A stretch of DNA of 23,086 nt, taken from positions 1 to 23,086 of the IMG/VR virus record IMGVR_UViG_3300044729_000111; one strand, given 5' to 3'. This DNA is from a virus. Shown here piece by piece: positions 13,364-20,978 of the stretch (the first letter of the stretch is position 1; the number at the start of each line of letters is the position of its first letter). The notes under the pieces are model-generated. The model saw nothing but the letters and a program-made list of their open reading frames with translations, made no database searches and was not told the DNA's origin. A program made the translations under genes and the position numbers.

Positions 13364-16300
13364 TTATAGTCCTGAACCTAGGTATTTGTCATAGATTCTA
13401 TCCTGTGATAGGAATCTGTCATAGATATTAGCGAACTCTAAGTCACCAGCCTTAAGTTGGTTAACATAGTAGTCGAGAATTATACGCAAATCTATGTTCT
13501 CCTTAGCATCGATATTATTAGATGGTCGCCCACGTAGTCTTGCTGCAACTGCATCTCTTGCCTTCATGTATACAGCAACTGATTTCCATGTAGGGTCATC
13601 AGCGTTATCTGCCATAAACTTTTCATCAGCAAGAATCTTCTTGAATCCAATGATTGTCTTGGCACCCTTTGTGCCATCAACATCACGGTAATCTTGATAC
13701 CATGCACTAGGTGAGCCTGTTGGCTGACCTGTAACTGGGTCAATATCAGATGCTAGTTGCTTAACAATAGCCTGCTTTGCAGCAGCCAAGTCTTCAGCAC
13801 CTGCTTGTTGTAGTGATGTAAGTCCACGCTTATCAAGGTGTGCATCAAGAACTGCCATAGCACGGCGGTACTTAGCCCAACCCTCACGTGCAGCATTCTG
13901 TTGCTGTGCTTCTTGAGGGTCTTGCTTTCCACGGTACTTCTCAGGTGTTCCTGGTGCAATAGATGTCTCTGATTGCCACCAGTATGCTGTAGGATTATAC
14001 TTAGCAGCACCTGAACCCTTGGTAATTAAACCAACTAGGTATGAGTTGTCACCCTTTACATCAGCAATTAGGTCTGTGTAACGCTTAGCATTCTGGACAT
14101 CATCCATTGTAGCCTGTGAACCTGTAGGGTTCTTAGACAAAGATGTAGCAAATTCAAAGTACTCAGGGTAATCCTCAAGGAACTTAGCATCTGCACCTAG
14201 ACCAAAGGTCTGGCTATATTCACGCCACTTGTCCATGTAGAAACGGTAAGGGCTTTCAAATTGTGGGGCAAATGGTAGGATTAAGTTAGCCGCTACACGC
14301 ATCTTATAGAATGCGTCAGTCTTCTTCTTAATTTGTCCATCTGTCAAGTAAGCAGTTCCTGCTTCTTGTGCCTTCTGTTGTTCTGTTAGCCAGATGAGTT
14401 GATATGTCTTAGCATAGTCATCATTGTTGAGGCCTTGTACAGCCTTCAAAGAGTTACGCATCCATGTAGGAAGGAACTGAGTTAGTGATGCATCAGGTCC
14501 ATATGGGAATGCAAACGATACAACCTCAGATAGTTCTGGCTTTAACTTAAGAATATTTGCTACAGGAATAGCAGCAAATGGACCAACAGATACACCGAAT
14601 GGGTTACCTTGGAAGATAACATCGAGGCTTCGCTTGCTGATACCTATCTGGTCAAGGGACGATAAGCCCTCACCAATGACAGGAAGCTTCTTTAATGCGT
14701 TAGGTATAGGCAACCACATTGTATTGTTTGCACTCAATGGGTCTCTTGTGCCTACTGGCTCACCGTTTTCATCTGTAATAAGACCTGCACGGTTAGGTGC
14801 ATTCCATACAATGTTGGCACGGTTAAGAATAGCAGGGTTATCCATGCCAATTTTGAACCATGTCTTGATTGCATTTTCTTGTGCAGAGAAGAATGGCGAT
14901 ACAAAGCGTAACATATGTGCAGCATTTGAGCGACGTTCTACGTTATAAAGGATTCCCTTCACACCTTTAAGAGCATCTGCTCGTGCACCTGCAGTTAGGT
15001 TGTACTGTAGTTCAGCAAACTCTTCACGAGTGAATGTGCCACCCTTTAAGAACTCTGCTGTCTCAAGTCGCTTCTGAATTGACTTTTCGTATAGGTCAAT
15101 AAACAATGGGTGACGTGCCCAGTTGTCTTCAGGTATCTGTGCTAGATACTTAAACAATGATGATGTGATACGCCTAGAAATAGCACGTGGGCGTAGATTC
15201 ATATTAGCATCTAGTAAGTGACCATGCACGATAGGTAGCGCATTAGGGTCACGTACTGCATCACGTAGGAAATCTTCTGTTACTTTACCAGCTTCTTCTC
15301 CAGGAAGTGCTGACATAATCTTTTCACGAATACCATAGCCGTCAGGAATATAGTTATCCAAGAACTTCTGCGCTGTAACTACATACTCTAATGAGTCGGC
15401 ACGGGCAATGCCTAGACGTGCACGTAGCTCCTTGTTATCTGCTAGTTCTTTTGCTACCTCGTCGACACTCTTGCCAGCCATAAGTCCACGAGGAACTGCA
15501 GCATTGGCAAATGTCTCATTGATAGCATTTGTCCACTCTTGGTAGTAGTTGACATCTCCTGGACGCACAGCGCCACGGCCCTTACTCGCTACGTTTGCAC
15601 CGTAGATAGTAGAGTAGTCTTCAAGAAGTGAATAGAAAGTCTGTTGTGATGAGTTCAACTCACGGAATAGTCCACCATTAGGTCCGCCAAAGGCTCCCCA
15701 AATTGTGTACTTAGTTCCATCTGGGCTATCGACAGTTGATGTAAGTTCAATGTCCTGCTCACCAATACGCTTCTTACGTGAAGCAACCTTTGATTGCTCT
15801 AACTTAGTAAGTGCTACGTTGTTTGACTCGTAAGCTGCGTTTGCTGTATCTAGTGACTTTTGCTTTACAACTAATTCACCGATTAAATCTGCATTGTCTG
15901 GGTCTAATGATACACGTGCTTCAAGATTTGCAATTTCTTTTGACAGGCGTGCAATCTCTGAACCGCTCTTCTGTAAATCTTCTTTAAGAGCCTTGTAGTC
16001 TATCTTGGCTGGTGCGTTGTAGTTGTCAACCATACGGTTCTTAGCAGTTCTAGTATTATCTACTAGGTTTCTCATTCCCTCACCTGCGTGACGAAGGGAA
16101 GCCATAGCACCTACCGTAGCCCAGATACGTAGCTGCGAGTCGGCAGCGTTACGGATAGGGTATCCAAGGCGCAGAAGAACTGCAGCCTTCCAAAGGTCAG
16201 ATGTTAACGCAATCTTGTCATGAATGCTACCACCAACTGCACGAAGTGAACTTGCGTTTTGCTTAATGACTGCATCAATTGAGTCAAAATCTGCAATTGG

Positions 16301-17974
16301 TAAAAAGTTTGCTGTCTGAGATTCAAACAATGGTACTTTAATCATTTGATTAAGTTCATGGTCGTACAGGAATCCTTCTTCTTTGGATTCGCGTAATTTA
16401 CCAGAGCGCAATTGTGTGTGATATGAGTAAAGTTGTTCTGCGTCTTCTGCAGAAATACCGTTTTTTGCAGCAATGATTCTGTAGCCAGTCTGCTCTAGGT
16501 CATTAACGACACGAGCACGTGCTTCAGGTGTAGTTGCACGAGAGTAACGCTCTACATATGACAAGGCATCTTGAGTTGTAAAGGTACCAGTCTGCAAACG
16601 TGTTATAAATGCTGCACCTTTTGTAGGTACTGGCTTAGACAATGTAATCAAACGGTCTGTGACGGCTGTCACTTCGCGGATTGAGTCACCTTCGTTAAGA
16701 TTAATGACACCACTTGGACGTTCTTTTTGTCCCCAAGTTACCTTGTAGTACAATTTGTGGAACGGTGTTGGCTGATACATCGTAACTTTTGCATCGGCTA
16801 CAGCGTTTGAATGGTACGGAAGGCTATTAGCAGTAGCAATGAATCTTCCAGTTCCCTGGAATAATCCACCAGCGCCCTCTGTAAGAGCAGGTGTTTCAGA
16901 AACTCCTAGTAACGTGTCAACGTATCGGTCATGCTTTGCCCATGCGGAGATAAAATCTCTATCAGCCTGAATTTCTTCAGGTGTACGCAAAGCAAATTGT
17001 AGCATATCATCGGTTGTTGCATCAATTAATTTAGATTCTTCATTGAGTAAAACTTTGTAATCGCTCATTGTCATCTCGCCATTTGCAATACGCAACGGCG
17101 CTACAATGTCTGGACGCTTTAATTCATCAAGAATATCTATGCCACTCTTATCACCCATGACTGCAAGCATTGTGTTGATTGCTTCGTCTTTAGTAGCAGT
17201 TGTTCCAAGCAAGTATGAAACCGTAGCCTGATTATTACTACCCTTAACCCAAGGGTGGTTCTGTGCCCAAGCAATGTCATTGTTGGCAAAATCCTCAGCA
17301 AGTCTGCTGTACTTATCTGCCAACTTATTCTGTGTTGGAATGCCAGAGCGAACTTCACGAAGTGCAAGGATTGCATCCTTAGCAGAATCTGCAGCACGCT
17401 TAGCAGCAATATATTTTCCACCAATAATAGAAACATCGCCTGCAAACTGAGCAATTGTATCAATAGAACCAGATGCAACTCTACCCATTAGGCTGTTGGA
17501 GAATGCTTCTTCACGTTGCTTATCGTCGTAGATGTCAAAGTCAGAATCCATAAACTTTGGAGTTAAATCATCTGGCAAAAAAGACAAAGAGCTACCAAGT
17601 TGCGTAGACAACGCTTGACCAAAAGAAATTTCGTTACGTGCTTCCCATGCTTTTTTCCATGAGTCGCTGATACCCATGTTTGGGTCGCGTTGTGCAAAAA
17701 GTGTTACAGCAGAAAGAGGTTCACGAATAAGGTTGCGGTTAGTGGCTTCAATTGCGCCAAGAACTCCACCAAGTGGACGACCAATATTCTTAGCCAAGTC
17801 AATTGTGGATTGCTTTAATGTACCAAGAAAAGTATCATATTCTTTTCTATCGTTCCAACCTGCTGTTGCAATATCCCAGGCAAATTTTGCAGGAGATGCA
17901 ATTGCAAGACCGACGTCTAAACCCCAGTCTCTGGTTCCTTTTGCAAGGTCACCAATGCGGTTCCAGATATCCAT
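13364..17974 (-). CDS. giant virion-associated protein, 1536 aa (putative internal/ejection protein)
   Basis: This is the largest gene in the window. The N-terminus has amphipathic, weakly hydrophobic segments (WGLDVGLAIASPAKFAWDIA). Residues about 655-728 form a coiled coil (KSGSEIARLSKEIANLEAR and following). Near 1005-1040 lies RRSNAAHMLRFVSPFFSAQE, resembling the LPD38-type segment of large polyvalent phage proteins. The C-terminal 250 residues are polar and helical. No lysozyme, protease or polymerase motif is clear. Large proteins of this kind in podovirus-like phages are often carried inside the head and ejected with DNA. The alternative, a tape measure, is less likely: it lies before the capsid gene and has no tail-tube or chaperone genes around it. 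The ATG overlaps the upstream stop (TAATG) without an obvious ribosome site. Confidence 0.8.
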   Translation of the reverse strand: MDIWNRIGDLAKGTRDWGLDVGLAIASPAKFAWDIATAGWNDRKEYDTFLGTLKQSTIDLAKNIGRPLGGVLGAIEATNRNLIREPLSAVTLFAQRDPNMGISDSWKKAWEARNEISFGQALSTQLGSSLSFLPDDLTPKFMDSDFDIYDDKQREEAFSNSLMGRVASGSIDTIAQFAGDVSIIGGKYIAAKRAADSAKDAILALREVRSGIPTQNKLADKYSRLAEDFANNDIAWAQNHPWVKGSNNQATVSYLLGTTATKDEAINTMLAVMGDKSGIDILDELKRPDIVAPLRIANGEMTMSDYKVLLNEESKLIDATTDDMLQFALRTPEEIQADRDFISAWAKHDRYVDTLLGVSETPALTEGAGGLFQGTGRFIATANSLPYHSNAVADAKVTMYQPTPFHKLYYKVTWGQKERPSGVINLNEGDSIREVTAVTDRLITLSKPVPTKGAAFITRLQTGTFTTQDALSYVERYSRATTPEARARVVNDLEQTGYRIIAAKNGISAEDAEQLYSYHTQLRSGKLRESKEEGFLYDHELNQMIKVPLFESQTANFLPIADFDSIDAVIKQNASSLRAVGGSIHDKIALTSDLWKAAVLLRLGYPIRNAADSQLRIWATVGAMASLRHAGEGMRNLVDNTRTAKNRMVDNYNAPAKIDYKALKEDLQKSGSEIARLSKEIANLEARVSLDPDNADLIGELVVKQKSLDTANAAYESNNVALTKLEQSKVASRKKRIGEQDIELTSTVDSPDGTKYTIWGAFGGPNGGLFRELNSSQQTFYSLLEDYSTIYGANVASKGRGAVRPGDVNYYQEWTNAINETFANAAVPRGLMAGKSVDEVAKELADNKELRARLGIARADSLEYVVTAQKFLDNYIPDGYGIREKIMSALPGEEAGKVTEDFLRDAVRDPNALPIVHGHLLDANMNLRPRAISRRITSSLFKYLAQIPEDNWARHPLFIDLYEKSIQKRLETAEFLKGGTFTREEFAELQYNLTAGARADALKGVKGILYNVERRSNAAHMLRFVSPFFSAQENAIKTWFKIGMDNPAILNRANIVWNAPNRAGLITDENGEPVGTRDPLSANNTMWLPIPNALKKLPVIGEGLSSLDQIGISKRSLDVIFQGNPFGVSVGPFAAIPVANILKLKPELSEVVSFAFPYGPDASLTQFLPTWMRNSLKAVQGLNNDDYAKTYQLIWLTEQQKAQEAGTAYLTDGQIKKKTDAFYKMRVAANLILPFAPQFESPYRFYMDKWREYSQTFGLGADAKFLEDYPEYFEFATSLSKNPTGSQATMDDVQNAKRYTDLIADVKGDNSYLVGLITKGSGAAKYNPTAYWWQSETSIAPGTPEKYRGKQDPQEAQQQNAAREGWAKYRRAMAVLDAHLDKRGLTSLQQAGAEDLAAAKQAIVKQLASDIDPVTGQPTGSPSAWYQDYRDVDGTKGAKTIIGFKKILADEKFMADNADDPTWKSVAVYMKARDAVAARLRGRPSNNIDAKENIDLRIILDYYVNQLKAGDLEFANIYDRFLSQDRIYDKYLGSGL

Positions 17975-18423
17975 TAAATGCCATTCATCAAAATTGCTAA
18001 AGCACGACGCGTTTCTGCAGATGTATTTGGACGGGAAGCAATATAACTTAAAACTGGATAGTATGATGCGATGCTTTTATTGAACTCAGCATTGTTGTCT
18101 GCGTTGCTTGGAAGCATAAGCGCTTCTGAACCAGGACCTGCGCCCATATTAATACCAGCCATAATTGACTCGTCAGGGTTCATCGTTGGTTCTGTAAGAG
18201 GAACAATAGGTGGTTGCGATGGTGCGACGTCCATTGGGCGTGCAACAGTTGCAGCAACCTTAGCAAGAGGAGCTGCTGCTGCCTGCTCGTTGATTTGCTT
18301 GTTCATTCCATACGCATAACCTTGTGCTACGCGACCAGATTGACCTGCTCCACCAGTACCAGAAACATTAGTAGGACTATACTGTGGGCCACCATTGGCA
18401 CCACCACGATTTTCTACAGCCAT
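17974..18423 (-). CDS. hypothetical Gly/Ala/Pro-rich protein, 149 aa
   Basis: This 149-residue protein is low-complexity over its first 100 residues: Gly/Ser/Asn-rich (NRGGANGGPQYSPTNVSGTG), then Ala-rich, then Pro-rich (VAPSQPPIVPLTEPTMNP). A probable folded C-terminal segment (FNKSIASYYPVLSYIASRPN, then AETRRALAILMNGI) follows. I do not know the family. A strong TAGGAGGAAAC site precedes the ATG, and its TAG part is the stop codon of the Ntn-hydrolase gene, so the two are probably expressed together. It could be a substrate or tether of the protease, or a minor head protein; neither is shown. Confidence 0.7.
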   Translation of the reverse strand: MAVENRGGANGGPQYSPTNVSGTGGAGQSGRVAQGYAYGMNKQINEQAAAAPLAKVAATVARPMDVAPSQPPIVPLTEPTMNPDESIMAGINMGAGPGSEALMLPSNADNNAEFNKSIASYYPVLSYIASRPNTSAETRRALAILMNGI

Positions 18424-18431
18424 GTTTCCTC

Positions 18432-18977
18432 CTACTTAGTAAATTGCTCAAAGATATGAAACGGCGGAGCCGTCTCGTTATTATTAACTGCTGCAATTCT
18501 CATTGCATCTAGCATTGTAGTTCCTGCATGTAGTGCTCCAACTGCAAAGTCACCACCAGAACCAATACCATAAAATCCTGTGTTATTCATTCCAACTGAA
18601 AAATCAGAATCTATCTCAAAGATAGTTCCATTGATTCCTAGTAGAAGGTTTAATTCAAACTTATTATCATCATCATCTGATGTTTTATTAAAATCTACGC
18701 CTGCTTCAACAAGTGCTGCTTTAAGCGATGGCACTACTTTATTAATTGCAAACTCGTATAAGTTTGCTTTAGCCTTAACAGTAACTAGTGGAGGCGTCCA
18801 CCCGTGGAGTACCACTTGTAAACTACGATAGTTACCAGCACCAGAAATAATATAGCTTCCACGCTCAACTGCCTTTGTCATGTCAGGGTGGGTATAAACT
18901 TTTCCACCAGCGTTAATTCGACTGTCTACTACGATTACACATTTGTCTTCGTGTTGCACGCCGATAATCGTAGTCAT
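18432..18977 (-). CDS. HslV/proteasome-like Ntn-hydrolase, candidate prohead protease
   Basis: This 181-residue protein looks like a proteasome-beta/HslV-family threonine peptidase. The start MTTIIGV matches HslV (MTTIVSV); removal of Met would expose Thr as nucleophile. D18 (VVDSR) falls at mature position 17, as in HslV and proteasome subunits, and K35 (DMTKAV) falls one residue past the usual Lys33. ISGAG (44-48) and GIGSGGDFAVGAL (137-149) match the substrate-strand glycine and the Ser-Gly turn. An acidic insert (DDDD, 101-104) lies mid-protein. No partner ATPase (HslU, Mpa) is in the window. It starts 14 bases after the portal stop with an AGGAGGGGACA site, where a capsid-maturation protease is normally found, so cleavage of scaffold or capsid is the favoured role. 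Degradation of host proteins is an alternative. Confidence 0.85.
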   Translation of the reverse strand: MTTIIGVQHEDKCVIVVDSRINAGGKVYTHPDMTKAVERGSYIISGAGNYRSLQVVLHGWTPPLVTVKAKANLYEFAINKVVPSLKAALVEAGVDFNKTSDDDDNKFELNLLLGINGTIFEIDSDFSVGMNNTGFYGIGSGGDFAVGALHAGTTMLDAMRIAAVNNNETAPPFHIFEQFTK

Positions 18978-18991
18978 TGTCCCCTCCTATT

Positions 18992-20758
18992 TTATAGGCG
19001 TCGTGTTGAACGAACGCTTGCTGTTGGCTTTCCACCACCAGTAATACCTGATAGTAAGCTCATAATGTCTGGTGGTGCTGCCTCAATTTGAGGTGTAGCG
19101 CCTCCTGCTGGAACGCCAGCGGGAACAGGGGACGGTTGCTCAACCGCTTGTTGGGCTCCAGCAGGAGGAACTGGTTGCGGCTGCGGCGTAAAGACTTCTT
19201 CAATGACGTCCTCTAGTGCCTGTCCCTTTTGGCGTGCCTTAATGACAGCCGCAATCTGACGCACAACTTCAGAAGCGTCCTGGCCTTGCATAGCCATCTG
19301 TGGTATCGCTTGAGAGAGTGCATTAATGGAACCGAGAAGCGATGCTCGCATACTCTCGATTTCAATCTTTTCTACTTCTTGGGTTACGTTAACTGTAAAT
19401 GGAAGTTCACGCATTGCCATATCCTTGGAGATGAGTCCACCACCAAGTGCTTGCAACATAAAGATAAGTCCCTGTGCAGGATTAAGTCCTGCCAACATAC
19501 CGTAGCGGACATCGGCTGAGTAGTCGCCCTTGATGTCCTTCTTAGGAGCGTATGTGATTTCGTATGGTGAACCTGAATCTACACCACGGATTGTCTTTTC
19601 ATCTGGAAAAATTAATTCATCAACTTGGAAACAAAGTTGGATTACATCGCGCAGTGCTGATGCAAAAATTGCTTGTGCTGACTTGACCTGTGTATCGAAG
19701 GCTCCCATAAGAGCCTGTACACCTTGGCCAGTAACAACTGATGCGCTGATGTTTCCTGTACGTGATTCAGGGTAACGTGTACCAACACGTAATTCTTGAC
19801 CAAGCAATGTCTGCTCAGTAAATGCACCTGGTGGAATATTAAGTTCTACGCGGCGGACGCCTGCTGGGTTCGCTGTACGAATAACAGCGTCGCCACCAAG
19901 CTGCAACTCTTGTACATCTTGTGGAAGTACAATAGGAGCTTGTACAGATTTCTCTGCAGCTTCCATTGCAAGCAATGCAAAGCGATTGCGAAGCAACTGG
20001 ATTCCAAGGACGTCGTCAAATTGTCCACGTAGTTCATCATCAATAGATGGCTTACGGGCTACTACAACCATCATCTTACCCAATGGATTTGTAGCACGTG
20101 ATAGTACTAAGTTATTCTTTGTAGGGATGTAGATGATTGATTGGTCTTTGTCGTAGTAACGAATCATTTCAACCTGAGTATTTAAGTCTTGCTTGTAGCC
20201 AAAGCCACCTAGCAAGGAGTACTCGTACTCAGGATATAATGCGACTAACTCAGCCAAAGATGTCATGTAGCGTTTTGCAAAGGCAATGCAGCGTCCGTAG
20301 CGGTCGAATTCTGGGTAAGCACCCACAGGGTTTTCTAGGCGGATGCGCGGCAACTTTGCTTCCTCATCCATTTCAATAAAGAATGGGAGGAAACCGTAAG
20401 TGATATACCAGTCTGCACCTTGGTACATGTGTACTGCAAGGTCAGAGTGTGAAAAATAATTAGAGGCGATACGTGTACGCTTGTCAGCAAACGAACGTGC
20501 TCTATCTGAAACAGAGTTGGCAGCCGAACAGTTGACCGCAGGTAGCGGTGCCATAACTTCTGACAGGTCGCTTGCGACAACGTCAATAAAGTTTGCAACT
20601 ACGTTAGCATCTACACCGTCTGGAAAGAAGTCAGGATAGACAGATGCAATGTTACCCTTGCGGACCGAAAGAACGTCGAGGTTGCGACCGTCGCGTTCAG
20701 CGTTGCGGAAGCGAAGGTTCTCGACTCTCGCCGCAACTTGTTCGATTGATAATGCCAT
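18992..20758 (-). CDS. portal protein
   Basis: This 588-residue protein would form the dodecameric ring at the special vertex through which DNA enters and leaves. The size, position after the terminase, and sequence pattern support this: an N-terminal helical region, a beta-rich wing with YQGADWYITYGFLPFFIEMD near 110-130 and NPVGAYPEFDRYGRCIAFAK near 145-165, a central MRYYDKDQS-type strand region, GNISASVVTGQGVQALMGAF near 350 and long helices afterward. The C-terminal 75 residues are Pro/Gln/Ala-rich (PQPQPVPPAGAQQ) and probably disordered; they may contact the internal proteins. TTAGGATAAC precedes the ATG. It is followed after 14 bases by the Ntn-hydrolase gene. Confidence 0.88.
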   Translation of the reverse strand: MALSIEQVAARVENLRFRNAERDGRNLDVLSVRKGNIASVYPDFFPDGVDANVVANFIDVVASDLSEVMAPLPAVNCSAANSVSDRARSFADKRTRIASNYFSHSDLAVHMYQGADWYITYGFLPFFIEMDEEAKLPRIRLENPVGAYPEFDRYGRCIAFAKRYMTSLAELVALYPEYEYSLLGGFGYKQDLNTQVEMIRYYDKDQSIIYIPTKNNLVLSRATNPLGKMMVVVARKPSIDDELRGQFDDVLGIQLLRNRFALLAMEAAEKSVQAPIVLPQDVQELQLGGDAVIRTANPAGVRRVELNIPPGAFTEQTLLGQELRVGTRYPESRTGNISASVVTGQGVQALMGAFDTQVKSAQAIFASALRDVIQLCFQVDELIFPDEKTIRGVDSGSPYEITYAPKKDIKGDYSADVRYGMLAGLNPAQGLIFMLQALGGGLISKDMAMRELPFTVNVTQEVEKIEIESMRASLLGSINALSQAIPQMAMQGQDASEVVRQIAAVIKARQKGQALEDVIEEVFTPQPQPVPPAGAQQAVEQPSPVPAGVPAGGATPQIEAAPPDIMSLLSGITGGGKPTASVRSTRRL

Positions 20759-20785
20759 TGTTATCCTAACGTAGATTTAAAAAAA

Positions 20786-20965
20786 TTATTTGTAAACTTG
20801 ACTTACGTTTGCTCCGCCGCGGCCTTTGATGCCACCGTCGGTACGTGAAGTGTTCTTGTTTAGTTTCTCTAGTTTCTTGTGAGTTTCAAGTTGCTTCTTA
20901 ACCAAGCGTCCACCTACTACGCCCATGGTTGCGCCAATTACGGCTGCTGCTACTGGTACTGGCAT
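20786..20965 (-). CDS. small single-span membrane protein, 59 aa
   Basis: This 59-residue protein has an N-terminal small-residue hydrophobic segment (MPVPVAAAVIGATMGVVGGR, residues 1-20), then a Lys-rich helix (KKQLETHKKLEKLNK) and a Gly-rich tail. The first part could span a membrane or bury in another helix. I start at ATG 20965 because TTAGGATATAAA is a good ribosome site that overlaps the terminase stop codon. An earlier ATG at 20995 lies inside the terminase gene and has no site. The function is unknown. A holin-like role is possible from the helix and charged tail, but its position between terminase and portal argues more for a virion or packaging accessory. Confidence 0.68.
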   Translation of the reverse strand: MPVPVAAAVIGATMGVVGGRLVKKQLETHKKLEKLNKNTSRTDGGIKGRGGANVSQVYK

Positions 20966-20978
20966 TTTATATCCTAAC
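20966..20978 (-). promoter_or_regulatory. ribosome site that sets the 59-aa start
   Basis: Minus strand TTAGGATATAAA immediately before the ATG at 20965; its TAG is the terminase stop codon. The same TTAGGATA pattern precedes the portal gene. It decides between the two possible starts of the small membrane protein. Confidence 0.6.

Noticed and set aside
13364-17974. Giant protein as tape measure
   Set aside because: It lies upstream of the capsid gene, with no tail-tube, tail-chaperone frameshift pair or baseplate genes in the window; an internal virion protein is the better reading, though not proven.
20786-20965. Holin assignment for the 59-residue membrane protein
   Set aside because: A single small-residue helix plus a basic tail is not specific, and no endolysin gene is recognisable nearby.
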